64,000 nucleotides of DNA from Bog-473 sp963828505 (GCA_963828505.1 CAWHFM010000007.1:186001-250000), one strand, 5' to 3'. Shown: positions 17,415 through 27,298, numbered from the stretch's first letter. A program made the numbers and translations. Notes: generated from the letters alone by a model not told the origin.

Positions 17415-18611
17415 TTAAGCGGAGCTTGGAGAAAGGACGTCCGCCATGTCGAAGCCGACCCGATCAATATGAGGTTGCAGCAGCGCGAGGTCAAAGCCAT
17501 AAACGGCGGCTGCATTCTCGTAGAGGACCTTGTCGGCATCCTCCCGGGTCACGCTGGCGTTCCCGACGAGCGAGGCGACCTTTTCTGGGGTGCGCGGCAC
17601 GAAGGACTCGAAGTGGGGGTAGTCGACCCCGAACATGGCGGCATCGGCACCGATATGGAATCCGGGGAGCGGATTCTGGTCAGCGTCCTTCCCCATGAGC
17701 TGATCGATCGGAAGCTGACGGGCATCGAAGGGTGAAACCCCGACGAAGCAATTGAGCCCGACATAGTCGCTGGCCTGCTTGGCCAGCGTACGCTCCCGCT
17801 TCATGAATCGGGCGAACGCCATCCAGTCGTCCCCCATGCCCAAGGTCATGTCGAGGTGCGCGATAGCCGGTACCAAGAACATGAGCTGGGTCTCGACGAA
17901 TGCCACCTTGAGCGCGGGGAATCGGTCGAACACACCCCCGACGATCATCTGCCAAAGCGACCGGGCGGAGTAGAAGCCGTTCTCTATCGACACCGTAAGG
18001 ATCATGGCGAAGCCCGGAACGCTGTAGCCGGGGAGACCGGCTCCTCCATGCTGGCTGATCGGAAGACCGACCTCTTCGATGGCCGCCCAGATCGGATCGA
18101 GCACCGGGTCGAAGAAGTTCGTGCCACCCGGCTGGAGCGCCGGCATCATGATCCCGCCGAGGCCGTGCTCCTTGGCCCATCGAACGTCGGCGACCGCCTG
18201 ATCGATATCGTCAAATGACACTACGGCCTGACCGGCGCGTCGACCGGGAGTCTCGGCGCAGAAGTCGGCCAGCCATCGGTTATAGGCTGCCCGGCCCTCG
18301 GCCTCGAGCTCGCGGTTGGCCGCTCGGCCGATGTCTTCGAAGCGGTTGATCTGGAAGGGCTGGCCGTTGGGAAACAGGACCTCTGCCACCACGCCCTGGC
18401 CCTCCAAAGTCTCCCAGCGCGCTTTGGAGTCCCACTGTGCATCGAACCCGTACTCAGGGTTCAGGTTGCCGGCGTCGGGGATCCCGGCCTCCTCGGCCGC
18501 CTTCACCGACTCGTCATAATCCTCGAGGTACTTCCTCTGGATGTAGTCCCTGTATCCCGCCCTAGAAGCCTTCACGTGGCCATCGACCGAGATGATTGCC
18601 GTCTTTGCCAT
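17415..18611 (-). CDS. Amidohydrolase family 2 protein
   Basis: A 398-residue TIM-barrel amidohydrolase of the ACMSD-like group. Near the N-terminus ISVDGHV holds the metal motif position; QHGGAG lies in the middle and the C-terminal GVDYPHFES carries the metal-binding Asp. The group performs decarboxylation or hydrolysis of acids in aromatic and related catabolism and is abundant in actinobacterial degraders. ATG at 18611 is well supported. It stands alone between a broken binding-protein gene and a broken secreted-protein gene. Substrate unknown. Confidence 0.83.
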   Translation of the reverse strand: MAKTAIISVDGHVKASRAGYRDYIQRKYLEDYDESVKAAEEAGIPDAGNLNPEYGFDAQWDSKARWETLEGQGVVAEVLFPNGQPFQINRFEDIGRAANRELEAEGRAAYNRWLADFCAETPGRRAGQAVVSFDDIDQAVADVRWAKEHGLGGIMMPALQPGGTNFFDPVLDPIWAAIEEVGLPISQHGGAGLPGYSVPGFAMILTVSIENGFYSARSLWQMIVGGVFDRFPALKVAFVETQLMFLVPAIAHLDMTLGMGDDWMAFARFMKRERTLAKQASDYVGLNCFVGVSPFDARQLPIDQLMGKDADQNPLPGFHIGADAAMFGVDYPHFESFVPRTPEKVASLVGNASVTREDADKVLYENAAAVYGFDLALLQPHIDRVGFDMADVLSPSSA

Positions 18612-18816
18612 GATGCCGAACCTCCTCGGAGCACAGGTCCCCGCCCGCGTGTCCCTTACCGGCCGGGAAGGCTGCTCCCCCAGAGCAGACTATGGCGGGC
18701 CTTGCTCGACCTGTCAATGCCGAGCCGCTCCTCGCACGGGTGCGGAGTTCGACCCCCCAGGCTGGCCGGCAAGAACCTCGGGTCCACCCTTGGCGCTGGT
18801 CTCGACCGGCCGTGAG

Positions 18817-19440
18817 CTACTCCGGATTAGGTCCGCCAAGCGACAACAGCGGACTGAAATCAGGCGTCTTCAAGGAGACGCTCTTGATACCACCGGACCT
18901 CGCACATTTCTTGCCCGCCTTGTCTAGGGAGGGTCCATCCCGCACCGAATGTGTCATATTCGCCTTGGTTCGGACCTGGAACGAACCCGTGGCGAACGCG
19001 AAGTGCAGACCAATGCTGAAATCATTGCAGCCGTCGATTCCCGAACGAGATCGGGGAGATCTTGAGGTGCGTATTGCCGGAGCTGAGCGGGGTGGAACAG
19101 GCGATCTTGCCGGAAGACTTCGATGGAAACTCGCCGAAGTCCGTCAAGTTTTCGCAGAGATCCGGGCCCCGAGAAGTCAAGCTGAAGGTGGCCGAAGCCG
19201 TGATCATTCCAGAACTAACGGTCGCAGCAACTCCCTGCGGCACAGCTGGACAGAGTGCCGGAAACGCTCACCTTCTGATCGGCGGAAGGAGCGGCCTGGA
19301 GCGCCGGTAAGAAGGTCGCCGTCCCCGAGAACGCATCACACGTGATCGTCGCCTGCGTTGCATTCGGTCCCCCCGTCGCGCCAGCTTGAGCGCAGAAGTA
19401 ACCAGCGCGCTAAGTATCAGCACGCTCGGGTTGACCCCGA
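18817..19440 (-). pseudogene. Broken secreted-protein gene
   Basis: Pieces of one secreted protein lie in successive minus-strand frames: a hydrophobic signal-like run SVLILSALVTSA (about 19430-19395), then CAQAGATGGPNATQATITC and FSGTATFLPALQ with KVSVSGTLSSCAAG (to about 19235), then VAATVSSGMITASATFSLTS and on to HLKISPISFGN (to about 19040), then GIDGCNDFSIGLHFAFATGS on to a TAG at 18817-18819. The joins need small indels near 19390, 19235 and 19040. Each piece has the Ser/Thr/Gly-rich, Cys-paired composition of a secreted domain, whereas the other frames do not. Function is unknown. No intact start codon was identified. Confidence 0.6.
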
Positions 19441-19899
19441 CGCCAACCGGGTTCCGCCGACGCGTCCGTTGGAAATTCAAATTCCTATCTTCTTCGCGGC
19501 TGCCCCGGGGGAAAGTACTCCGCAGGGATTCCGGAGGCAATCATCGGCGCCGTTGCAAAAAGTTCTTGCTAGTCGAATGCAGACGTAACGCCGCGCGCGG
19601 AGCCCGTCACGACGGTCGAGGACTTGCTCAAGCGAGAGTGAACCCACTGACGGACAACGTCGGGGAGCAACGGAGATATGAGTTGCCCGAGCGTCCGAAT
19701 CGGCGTCGTGGGATGGAGGACATCTCCGAGCGGGAGCACGAGTCATGGGTACGTGGCCCGGCCCACTCCACGCCTTTCGGAACCGTCGGGCAACCGGTGG
19801 GCCCCAGATCGGCACTTTGAACCCTGGCTCCATTCCTTGCCGAGGCCGCGGCTCGGAATCGGAGTACGTTACGTACAGAGCGGGGGATGCGGGGTTACG
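19441..19899. other. Intergenic region, no gene supported
   Basis: Open frames here are Arg/Pro-rich with no domain signal. The 3' part should contain the promoter of the collagen-like gene at 19900. Confidence 0.45.
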
Positions 19900-20472
19900 A
19901 TGTCGAATGAGTCACCAGTCTCCGAGATGCTTGCGGACCCGGCGCACACAGCGTCAACGACAGCTGGAACGTCCCCCAAGTGGGTCCTGCCGGCATTGAT
20001 CATCGCCTTGGTTCTCGGTCTGGCCGGTCTCGGCGTTGGCGTCTATGCCGTCGCCACCATGCCGGCCAAGACTTCTGGTCCGCCAGGCCCAGCCGGCCCA
20101 CAGGGAGCTACGGGCCCTCAGGGACCGCAGGGAGCCAAAGGAGACCTCGGCCCCGTTGGACCCGCCGGCACGATCGAGGACACCACGATCGTCGCTTCTA
20201 CAGCGGTCACTTCGACTCCGGACGCTGCGGTCGGCACCATCCTCGTGGCCGAGACATCGTGCCCTGTCGGAAAGTTGCTCTTGAGTGGGGGGGCTGAGGT
20301 CTCTGCTTCGAGCGCACAAGCTGACCGTGATGTGGAGCTCCGCTCCTCCTTTCCCTCCAGCAAGACGCAATGGCAAACGGTCGCTGTTGTCACCCACACT
20401 CTCGGGGCGGGAGTCTCCATGACCATGAAGCCCTACGTCGTATGCGGGGAACCCACTCTGACACACCCTTGA
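19900..20472 (+). CDS. Single-pass membrane protein with collagen-like stalk
   Basis: A 190-residue protein from ATG 19900. It has a short cytoplasmic N-terminus, one membrane helix (about residues 27-51, WVLPALIIALVLGLAGLGVG), ten Gly-X-Y triplets (GPPGPAGPQGATGPQGPQGA onward), then a Cys-containing exterior domain of about 100 residues (TSCPVGKLLLSGGAEVS, ending VVCGEPTLTHP). Collagen-like triplets in bacterial surface proteins form a trimeric rod that lifts the end domain from the membrane. The terminal domain resembles no family I can name. Confidence 0.75.
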   Translation: MSNESPVSEMLADPAHTASTTAGTSPKWVLPALIIALVLGLAGLGVGVYAVATMPAKTSGPPGPAGPQGATGPQGPQGAKGDLGPVGPAGTIEDTTIVASTAVTSTPDAAVGTILVAETSCPVGKLLLSGGAEVSASSAQADRDVELRSSFPSSKTQWQTVAVVTHTLGAGVSMTMKPYVVCGEPTLTHP

Positions 20473-20618
20473 CGCGACCCACGACCCGAAAACCGCGGTA
20501 GCAGATCTGCCGGGTCGAGGGCGTAGCCGGTCGGAGACGCCAACCAGGTAGCCCACTGGGTTGCAGGCTCAGCGACACTTCATGGCGCCGCACAATGGAC
20601 TTCTAGGCACGACGGGAA

Positions 20619-21095
20619 TCACATACCGGTTCTGGCCGTCCGCTCCAAGATTCCCAGCGTGGCGCGCAAGGCTGACTCGGGCACGATCGGGAATCGTCCC
20701 TTGTAGTCGTCGCTCACCTTCGACCAGTCGTAGTAGGAGGTGACATTGGTGACCCCGTCCTCACCGCTTTCGAGCCGGTAACCATAGAAGTGCGCAACCG
20801 GAATATCGGGTCCGAGATCCCACGCGATCTCCTTGTCACGCTCAAAGACGATGATGTGCACGGTCACGTCGTACTTACCGAGCGGAACGTCGTTGAGTGA
20901 CTCGCGATCCATGTGGATGACGAACGTGTCGCCCACCCTCTCGGCCGGCTCACCGGCGAAATCCTGGAGCATCCCCGAGGCATCGATCGCCACCTGGCCC
21001 GCCGGGCTACGCAAAATGTCGAAGATCGCGGTGGGCGACGCCGGGATAGGCCGGGTCACCTCGATTCGGTCGGGCTTGAAGACTGTATCGGGCAT
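20619..21095 (-). CDS. SRPBCC (START-like) domain protein
   Basis: ATG 21095 follows AGGAGG by eight bases and gives 158 residues; the open frame reaches further upstream but without a ribosome site. The protein opens with IEVTRPIPASPTAIFDILRSPAGQVAID, typical of polyketide cyclase/dehydratase-like SRPBCC proteins, and ends with FPIVPESALRATLGILERTA. These bind hydrophobic ligands in a helix-grip cavity. Ligand and role are unknown; it is not in an obvious operon. Confidence 0.8.
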   Translation of the reverse strand: MPDTVFKPDRIEVTRPIPASPTAIFDILRSPAGQVAIDASGMLQDFAGEPAERVGDTFVIHMDRESLNDVPLGKYDVTVHIIVFERDKEIAWDLGPDIPVAHFYGYRLESGEDGVTNVTSYYDWSKVSDDYKGRFPIVPESALRATLGILERTARTGM

Positions 21096-21634
21096 GCGGG
21101 GCTCCTCCTGGACCGTTGAGTGGGCTCGTACGTCACCCTGGGCCTCTTCGGTCCGGCCATCATCGCGCGCCAAGGCCTCGGCCTGCTGACGTAGCCGGCG
21201 AGACCACAAGGAAAGGGGGCTTTCAGTGCGTCAGACGAGAAATCCGCGAGGTTGCCCGTGACGCCGCTCACTCAAGGGCGATCGTTTGAGTTCTCCAGTA
21301 GTGACGTTTCGCCCACAGCGAAGTGCGCACTGAGAAGAGATCGTTCCTATCGGTCTACCCGATCTCACGGTCTCGCAGGAGATGACAGCCGAAAGGGCCC
21401 AATGGTTGCTACGACTTGCGGGGATACCAATCCGCACAATCCGCCTGACGCGCCGAGCACAGAACGGTCCGTGACATCGCTCGATCAGCGCCCGCGACTG
21501 CGTAGCCTGAAGTTCGGGCTCGGGATGGATTGTTCCCGGTAGGCGTTCGTATCCAGTCGCGGGTGACGATTCCGGATGCCTGGTCGAGTCTTTGAACGAT
21601 CGGTATTACTCTTGTCATTTTGAAGGGAATTGGA
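21096..21634. other. Intergenic region between divergent genes, no gene supported
   Basis: No frame shows a domain or a good ribosome site until the AAGGGA before ATG 21635. The region should contain both promoters. GC content looks slightly lower than in the flanking genes. Confidence 0.45.
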
Positions 21635-22006
21635 ATGACGAAGTCTTCGTGGGTATCCCCCGTCCTTCGAGTCGAAAAGCCGTGGGGGCACGAAGAACAC
21701 TTCGCGCTCGTCGACGGGCGCTACTGTGGAAAGGCGCTCTACGTCAATGAGGGTCACGCGCTCTCCCTTCAGTATCATCGGCGGAAGGAGGAGACGGTAG
21801 CCGTTCAATCGGGCCGAGTTCTCTTCGAGGTCGCTGATCCCGACAGCGCGCTGGAGTCATTCGAGCTTCTCCCCGGCGAGGCAGTTCATCTCCGCCCTGG
21901 TACTCGGCACCGCATGACAGCCCTGGAGGACACGGTGATCCTCGAGGCCAGCACCACTGAGCTCGACGACGTTGTGCGCCTGGAAGATCGTTACGGCCGC
22001 GATTGA
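21635..22006 (+). CDS. Cupin, mannose-6-phosphate isomerase type II-like
   Basis: A 123-residue cupin from ATG 21635 (AAGGGA eight bases upstream). VEKPWGHEEHFAL near the start, then QYHRRKEETVAVQSGRV and PGEAVHLRPGTRHRMTALED, reproduce the two cupin motifs of the type II phosphomannose isomerase domain. Here that domain stands alone without the nucleotidyltransferase part. The His/Glu metal ligands are visible. It may isomerise a sugar phosphate or only bind one. Confidence 0.8.
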   Translation: MTKSSWVSPVLRVEKPWGHEEHFALVDGRYCGKALYVNEGHALSLQYHRRKEETVAVQSGRVLFEVADPDSALESFELLPGEAVHLRPGTRHRMTALEDTVILEASTTELDDVVRLEDRYGRD

Positions 22007-22173
22007 GCCAGCAGCCCTCTTCGGTGCGCCCGTAGACCCGCATGGAGCCAGAACGGATTGAAGGCCAACTACGGCCGGGCGTCCTGAGCGGATCGGGGCG
22101 CGAGCTCTTGGTATTCGGCGATCAGCGTGAACAGTCCGGGCAGGAACCGCACGCAGCGGTTGTTGTACAGAGG

Positions 22174-22710
22174 TCAGGTCTCGAATCGGAAGTCAACCAA
22201 CAGATAGCCGCTCGGAGAGGTGACGTTTCGGGTTACTGACAGCCGCGTTGAGACGCCCCGATCGAAGAGCCTCCTACCACTCATCCGTATCGACGGAGCT
22301 ACGACAAGTCGGAGCACATCAATCAGGCCTTCCTCAAGAAGTGACTGCGCCAGAGTGATGCTCCCATGGACTCCAATGTCGCCACCCGGCTGTCGCTTGA
22401 GTTCTGTGACGAACTTGGTCAGGTCGCCCTCAACGAGGGCGGCGTTCTCCCAGGTCTGTTCCACTGGAGTGGAGGTCACGACGAACTTCTGGGTGCTATT
22501 GATAAAGGTTGCGAACGGCTCGATCTGACTTGTTGGCCAGAACCGCGCCCAGTCGTCGTAGGTCCGACGGCCGAGGAGAACCACATCCTGGGTAGCGATG
22601 ACGCGTCCCAGATTTTCTCTCATCACCTCGTCGAAATCGAGGATGAATTCGTCTGGCTGCTCGGCCACACCGTCGAGTGAAAGTAACTCGTAAGCCACTA
22701 CTTTGCGCAT
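22174..22710 (-). CDS. Dihydrofolate-reductase-like (RibD C-terminal) protein
   Basis: ATG 22710 has AAGGAG eight bases upstream and gives 178 residues. The sequence RKVVAYELLSLDGVAEQPDE, the RRTYDDW segment and GGDIGVHGSITLAQSLLEEGLIDVLRL match the YyaP/RibD-C reductase-like family found widely as single genes in actinobacteria. These bind NADPH; the physiological substrate of stand-alone members is not established. Confidence 0.83.
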   Translation of the reverse strand: MRKVVAYELLSLDGVAEQPDEFILDFDEVMRENLGRVIATQDVVLLGRRTYDDWARFWPTSQIEPFATFINSTQKFVVTSTPVEQTWENAALVEGDLTKFVTELKRQPGGDIGVHGSITLAQSLLEEGLIDVLRLVVAPSIRMSGRRLFDRGVSTRLSVTRNVTSPSGYLLVDFRFET

Positions 22711-23058
22711 CGTCTGATCTCCTTTGGTTGGGCGCACCGTAGGGACGTCCGGCCGTCTCTGGAATCATCTCGCAACGCGCCCGGCCGGGCGGGGGGGAGC
22801 ATAAGGACGGCCCACTACTTGGCGGCGCCGTTTGGATCTTCCGGGATCGCCGGTGTGAATGCACTTGGAGGCCGCTCTTCAGCCGCGCGCTCCGCGCTCG
22901 ACCGGCGAGCGAGCATCACCCCTCGCTTCTTGGCAAGCCGGCCCCCGACCCTCGCCGCCAGCCGCCCCTCCTACGAAGTTCCGCAGGACTTGTCTCGCCG
23001 TGTTCTTGGACGCTTCAGGCTGCTCTGGCAAAGATCCGTGGTGTTTGTGCGCCTGGTT
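22711..23058. other. Intergenic region, no gene supported
   Basis: Lies between the reductase-like gene start and the propeller gene stop, both minus strand. No domain, RNA or clear hairpin was recognised. Confidence 0.4.
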
Positions 23059-25260
23059 CTACGGGCCGGCTGTGATCCCCTCGGGATTGACGATGCCAGA
23101 GCCGGTGGGGGCGTAGTTGGTGACGGCCCCGGCGGTGGTGATGCGCCCGAGCGAGTTGTTGTTGTAGTTGGTGAACCACAGGTTCCCGTCGGGGCCGGTG
23201 ATGATCCCCGCGGGCCAGTCGATGCCGGAACCGGTGGGCGCGTAGTTCGTCACGGTCCCGGCGGTGGTGATGCGCCCAATCGAGTTGTTGTATTCGTTGG
23301 TGAACCACAGGTTCCCGTCGGGGCCGGCGGTTATCGCAGTGGCGCCATCGATGCCGGCGCCAGAGTAGAAGCTCATCGTGCTCGGTGTGCCGGGGGAGAA
23401 CTCCCCGATCGTGCCGTTGAGGTGGTTGGTGAACCACATGTTCCCGTCGGGGCCGGCCGTGATCCCGGCGGGGCCATCGATGCCGGTGGCGGTGTAGTTA
23501 CTGCCCGTGGTCGGTGTGCTGGGGGAGAACTCCCCGATCGAGTTGTTCCCATAGTTGGTGAACCACAGGTTCCCGTCGGGGCCGGCGGTGATGCTGCCGG
23601 GTGCGTCAATGCCGGAGCCGGTGGGGGTGTAGATAGTGACTACACCGGCGGTGGTGATCCGTCCGATCGAGTTGTTGACGTTGGTGAACCACAGGTTCCC
23701 GTCGGGGCCGTCGGTGATCCCGGTGGGATCATCGATGCCGGCGGCGGTGTAGTTGCTCACCGCGCCGGTAGTGGGGTTGATCTCGCCGATCGAGTTGCTG
23801 CCTTGATTGGTGAACCACAAGTTCCCATCGGGGCCGAGGGCGATCCCGCAGGGAGAACTGATGCCGGTGCCGGTGTAGTTGGACACCGCTCCGGTGGTGG
23901 GGTTGATCGCGCCGAGCGAGCTGTCTCCATTGTTGGTGAACCACAAAAGCTTTCCGTTCGTCACGGTAAGGATCGTCTCGTCCGACACGCCGCCTGCGGC
24001 GACCGTCACCGTCACTGTGTCGCCTACTGGAGCGCAGTTGCTGGCAGGAATAGTGCTACAGCCAACGATCGCATACCCCGAACCCGAGACTGGAGTCTCG
24101 CTCACGGTTTCAGACCCCGCCAGAACTTCTATGGCCGGCGAACAGGCACCCGCCGGCACACTCACCGTTTGGCCGTTCACCGAGAACGTGAAAATCGTTG
24201 ACGTTGACCCGAACGTGAGGGTCTCCGTGGTGGAGGTGGCCGTCGCCGGTTGGGACAAGAACAAAGTGGTCGGGGTTTCCCCGTCCACAACGGTACCCAC
24301 AGGAATATCGGCTCCGCTGACCGTGCTTCCAACAAGGTTCGAGGGGAACGTGGCGGGCGACGAATTCGTTGTAATCGTTACCGTAGACGAGCCGGCTGTC
24401 GACGAGACGTTGGTTATCGTGCTGGAGGTACCGGAGGCCAGTTGCTTGCAGATCTCGAGGTATCCGGTCTGACTCAAGGGGACGCTCTGGTCGGTATACG
24501 TCACTTCCGTGACCCCAACGCCGAGTTTCCCCGTGTAGGTCATTCCGTTTGCGGTGCCCGGTGGAACTGCGGTGATGCCCGTGACATACGTAGGCGGTGA
24601 GGTTGCATTCTCTGTGACCGTGTATGCGCCGTAGCGAGACGTTCCCGCGACGACGCAATACCCACCGGGTGCCGGTCCTGCTGGGACCGTAACGGTTCCA
24701 CTGCCGCTCACGGTCGTATAGCTAAACGTAAAGGGCGTTCCGACACTCACGCCCATGCCGGCGACCTTGCAGATCTTGAGTGTGCCGGACCCGACATCGG
24801 TATAGGTGACTGTGGTCGCGCCGTTGATCCTTGCCTTGACGGTTCCGGTGGTGAGGTTCGCGGAGCCGGAGATCTCACTGCTGGACGGCGTCACCCTTAT
24901 AGCCGTTACGTAGTCTCCCGACGGTATCTGTTCGGTCACCGTGACCTTCGTTTTAAGAGGGAACGACCCTGCAACCACGCAGTTCCCATTGGGAGCTGGA
25001 CCGGCTGTAACGGTCACGCTCGTCGCTCCGGAGGTGGCTGCCGGTGAAAAGTTGAAGGTAAACGAAGTCCCCACACTCACACCGTTGCCCGCGACTTTGC
25101 AGATCGTGAGTGTGCCAAGGTTCGTTGCCGGTGTCGCAGTTCCCGCGTTCGCGGTTTGGGCTTGCGCGAGATCGACCGGTGTTGTGACTGCCGTAGTGAG
25201 GAGGGCTCCGACCGCGACGCTGGCCACCAGCAGCTTTCGGCTGTGTCGAAAGACATTCAT
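23059..25260 (-). CDS. Large secreted protein: three CKVAG-type modules plus seven-bladed Vgb-like propeller
   Basis: A 733-residue exported protein. After the signal peptide (about 1-33, ending LAQAQT) come three Ig-like modules, the first two with ICKVAGxGVSVGTxFTF and the third with EICKQLASG. The second half has seven repeats centred on GPDGNLWFTN, each about 42 residues, as in virginiamycin B lyase/streptogramin-lyase propellers. The protein stops at GITAGP, mid-motif, just after the seventh WFTN blade. Vgb lyase is an enzyme, but most secreted relatives with added modules are presumed binding or surface proteins. No enzyme role is claimed. Confidence 0.85.
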   Translation of the reverse strand: MNVFRHSRKLLVASVAVGALLTTAVTTPVDLAQAQTANAGTATPATNLGTLTICKVAGNGVSVGTSFTFNFSPAATSGATSVTVTAGPAPNGNCVVAGSFPLKTKVTVTEQIPSGDYVTAIRVTPSSSEISGSANLTTGTVKARINGATTVTYTDVGSGTLKICKVAGMGVSVGTPFTFSYTTVSGSGTVTVPAGPAPGGYCVVAGTSRYGAYTVTENATSPPTYVTGITAVPPGTANGMTYTGKLGVGVTEVTYTDQSVPLSQTGYLEICKQLASGTSSTITNVSSTAGSSTVTITTNSSPATFPSNLVGSTVSGADIPVGTVVDGETPTTLFLSQPATATSTTETLTFGSTSTIFTFSVNGQTVSVPAGACSPAIEVLAGSETVSETPVSGSGYAIVGCSTIPASNCAPVGDTVTVTVAAGGVSDETILTVTNGKLLWFTNNGDSSLGAINPTTGAVSNYTGTGISSPCGIALGPDGNLWFTNQGSNSIGEINPTTGAVSNYTAAGIDDPTGITDGPDGNLWFTNVNNSIGRITTAGVVTIYTPTGSGIDAPGSITAGPDGNLWFTNYGNNSIGEFSPSTPTTGSNYTATGIDGPAGITAGPDGNMWFTNHLNGTIGEFSPGTPSTMSFYSGAGIDGATAITAGPDGNLWFTNEYNNSIGRITTAGTVTNYAPTGSGIDWPAGIITGPDGNLWFTNYNNNSLGRITTAGAVTNYAPTGSGIVNPEGITAGP

Positions 25261-25507
25261 TGGGACCCCCGGTACGCCTTACGTTTCTCCGATGGCAGCA
25301 ACGAGGGAGCACCCGTTTCCCCCGCCAGCGCCTTGCAGCCGCACTATAAGGCCAATCGCATCATGACGCAATCGATTGTGCTTAAGACGACGCTGGTTCA
25401 GCGAGTTTTTTTGCGACTCGTAAGGTTCTCGCCGCGGGCCGGGATTCGTCGCCGCGGGCCAGGATTCGACGGAGGTCACACAGATCGCCCGACGGAGCGC
25501 GAGCGTA

Positions 25508-26401
25508 TTAGCCCTCGGCTTGCAAGCGGTCTTTCCAAGGGGTGAGATCGAGGCCGGGATAGCGGATTGCGACGCCCTCCAAGGTCTCTGGGCTCCAGTA
25601 CGCATGCCCAGGGGGAGGAAATCCGAAGAGGAGCAGCTGCCGCACGGACGCCCGTTCCACAAAGGGCTGCCAGTCTGGGTGAAAGGACCGGTCACCCCAG
25701 GCGTGACGGGAAGTCCACGTGTTATCGGCATGCCGGTAGCTCGCATGGATGCTAAATCGAGCCCCGCTCCACGCGCGCAATTCGGTTCCTCGATGGAAGG
25801 TGTCGGTGCTGTAGGCGACAACGGTTCCCGCCGCGCCAGCTCCGGAGGTTTCGTGTTCGTAGAGCTCCGCCCGCTCGTCAGGTGTGTAGCCGTGGGGTAG
25901 GGCAGGAAGGAGTTCTGTTTTACCTAGCGGGACGAAATGAGTTGGCCCCAAGTCCTCGGTGACCCCGCTCAGCCAGATGAACAGCTCAAGACCGCGCCAC
26001 CGGATATCGCTCGACGGTGCCAGCGGTGTGTGGTTGAGGTAGTCGCGGTGATGCTCTTGCTCGTAGTTCGCCGCTCCGGAGTATTTGGCCCAAAGCTCCG
26101 AGGCGTAGATCCGAATGTCCTGAGTTCCAAAGGCTGCCTCTACGAATCCGATGACCTTGTCGTGCACGGCGAGCTTGCACAGTGAAACGGTCGGAAATGG
26201 AAAAGCGATGATGCCGCCGTACTCGTCTCCGGTGTAGATCCGGTTGCGCTCGTTCACCGGGTCAGCATGATAGGCCTCAGCCGTCGGGTAGACCGAGGTC
26301 AGGTCTTTTTCGGCCGACTCCAGTTCAGGCCCCGCGAGGTAGCTAGGCAAGACAACGAGGCCGTCGCGACGCCAGGCGGCCGCGGCCGCGACGAGGTCCA
26401 T
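25508..26401 (-). CDS. Phytanoyl-CoA dioxygenase (PhyH)-family Fe(II)/2-oxoglutarate oxygenase
   Basis: ATG 26401 gives 297 residues; the frame is open upstream but that part has no domain signal. The facial triad is visible as HHRDY (H-x-D) and DTFHRG (second His), and the fold segments GLELFIWLSGVTEDLGPTHFVP and GAAGTVVAYSTDTF fit PhyH. It would hydroxylate a small molecule or a peptide side chain using 2-oxoglutarate. It diverges from the methionine aminopeptidase gene with 67 bases between. A second PhyH protein, only distantly similar, is at 34402. Confidence 0.84.
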   Translation of the reverse strand: MDLVAAAAAWRRDGLVVLPSYLAGPELESAEKDLTSVYPTAEAYHADPVNERNRIYTGDEYGGIIAFPFPTVSLCKLAVHDKVIGFVEAAFGTQDIRIYASELWAKYSGAANYEQEHHRDYLNHTPLAPSSDIRWRGLELFIWLSGVTEDLGPTHFVPLGKTELLPALPHGYTPDERAELYEHETSGAGAAGTVVAYSTDTFHRGTELRAWSGARFSIHASYRHADNTWTSRHAWGDRSFHPDWQPFVERASVRQLLLFGFPPPGHAYWSPETLEGVAIRYPGLDLTPWKDRLQAEG

Positions 26402-26468
26402 AGTCGGAGGATGCCACACGATCCGAGTCGCCGAGACGAGTCGCCACTTCCAGCCGTAGAATCTCGGT

Positions 26469-27209
26469 ATGACCATTGACAGCCAGGAGGAACTCGATGC
26501 TCTGATTCGTGCCGGTCGGGTCGTCGCGGAAGCCAGACGCGCCATGGTGAATGCCGTACGTCCGGGCACCACTACAGGTGAACTCGACGCCGTCGGTAGA
26601 GAAGTGTTCCGCCGCCACGGAGCTCGGTCCGCCCCCCGCGTGACCTATCGATTTCCAGGCTCGACATGCATAAGCGTGAACGACGAAGCTGCCCACGGCA
26701 TCCCCTCCCTCAGCCGCCAACTACGCGCCGGCGACCTTGTGAACCTTGACGTCTCGGCTGAGCTTGACGGCTACTTCTCCGATACCGGGATCAGCGTGGC
26801 GGTGGGCGAGGTCTCGTCGGTTGCCTCCAGGCTGTTGGAGGCAACCAAGCTTGCCCAACGCGACGCCATGGACGCCGCTCAACCAGGCGCCCGACTCCGT
26901 GACCTGGGTCGAGCGGTCCAACGCAGAGCGCGCCGTCACGGGTTTCGCGTGATCAAGAACCTCACCGGTCACGGTATCGGGCGGGGTCTCCACGAGCCCC
27001 CTTCAGTCCCGAGTGTCGATGACGGCCAAAAGATGGTTCTCCGCGAGGGATTGGTGCTGGCTATCGAGCCCTTCTTGTCGATCTCTGCCGATCACGTTGT
27101 TGACGACGAGGATGGATGGACTCTGCGCACCGCGGACGGAAGTTTGGTCGCTCAGTTCGAGCACTCGATAGTGGTGACAGCCGAAGGGCCTCTTGTTCTG
27201 ACTGCCTGA
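26469..27209 (+). CDS. map: Type I methionine aminopeptidase (M24)
   Basis: A 246-residue MetAP. The metal ligands sit in NLDVSAELDGYFSDTG (two Asp), LTGHGIGRGLHEPP (His), AIEPFL (Glu) and QFEHSIVV (Glu). It lacks the N-terminal SH3-binding zinc extension, so it is the short, E. coli-like form. Many actinobacteria carry extra map copies away from the ribosomal-protein region, and this one has no such neighbours. It starts 67 bases from the divergent PhyH gene and lies upstream of the repeat-peptide locus, but a link to peptide maturation is only speculative. Confidence 0.88.
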   Translation: MTIDSQEELDALIRAGRVVAEARRAMVNAVRPGTTTGELDAVGREVFRRHGARSAPRVTYRFPGSTCISVNDEAAHGIPSLSRQLRAGDLVNLDVSAELDGYFSDTGISVAVGEVSSVASRLLEATKLAQRDAMDAAQPGARLRDLGRAVQRRARRHGFRVIKNLTGHGIGRGLHEPPSVPSVDDGQKMVLREGLVLAIEPFLSISADHVVDDEDGWTLRTADGSLVAQFEHSIVVTAEGPLVLTA

Positions 27210-27298
27210 ACGTTGCCCCGAGCCCTCGGGGACGGTCGATGGTCAAGCAAGACCAGCCAAGAGTGATCGTCGGCAAGCAGGCTTCGAAGTCGACGCTG

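Noticed and set aside
22819..24201. 460-codon plus-strand frame
   Set aside because: Antisense of the Vgb-type propeller; its repeats (VGEPQVPVGA) mirror the GPDGNLWFTN repeats.
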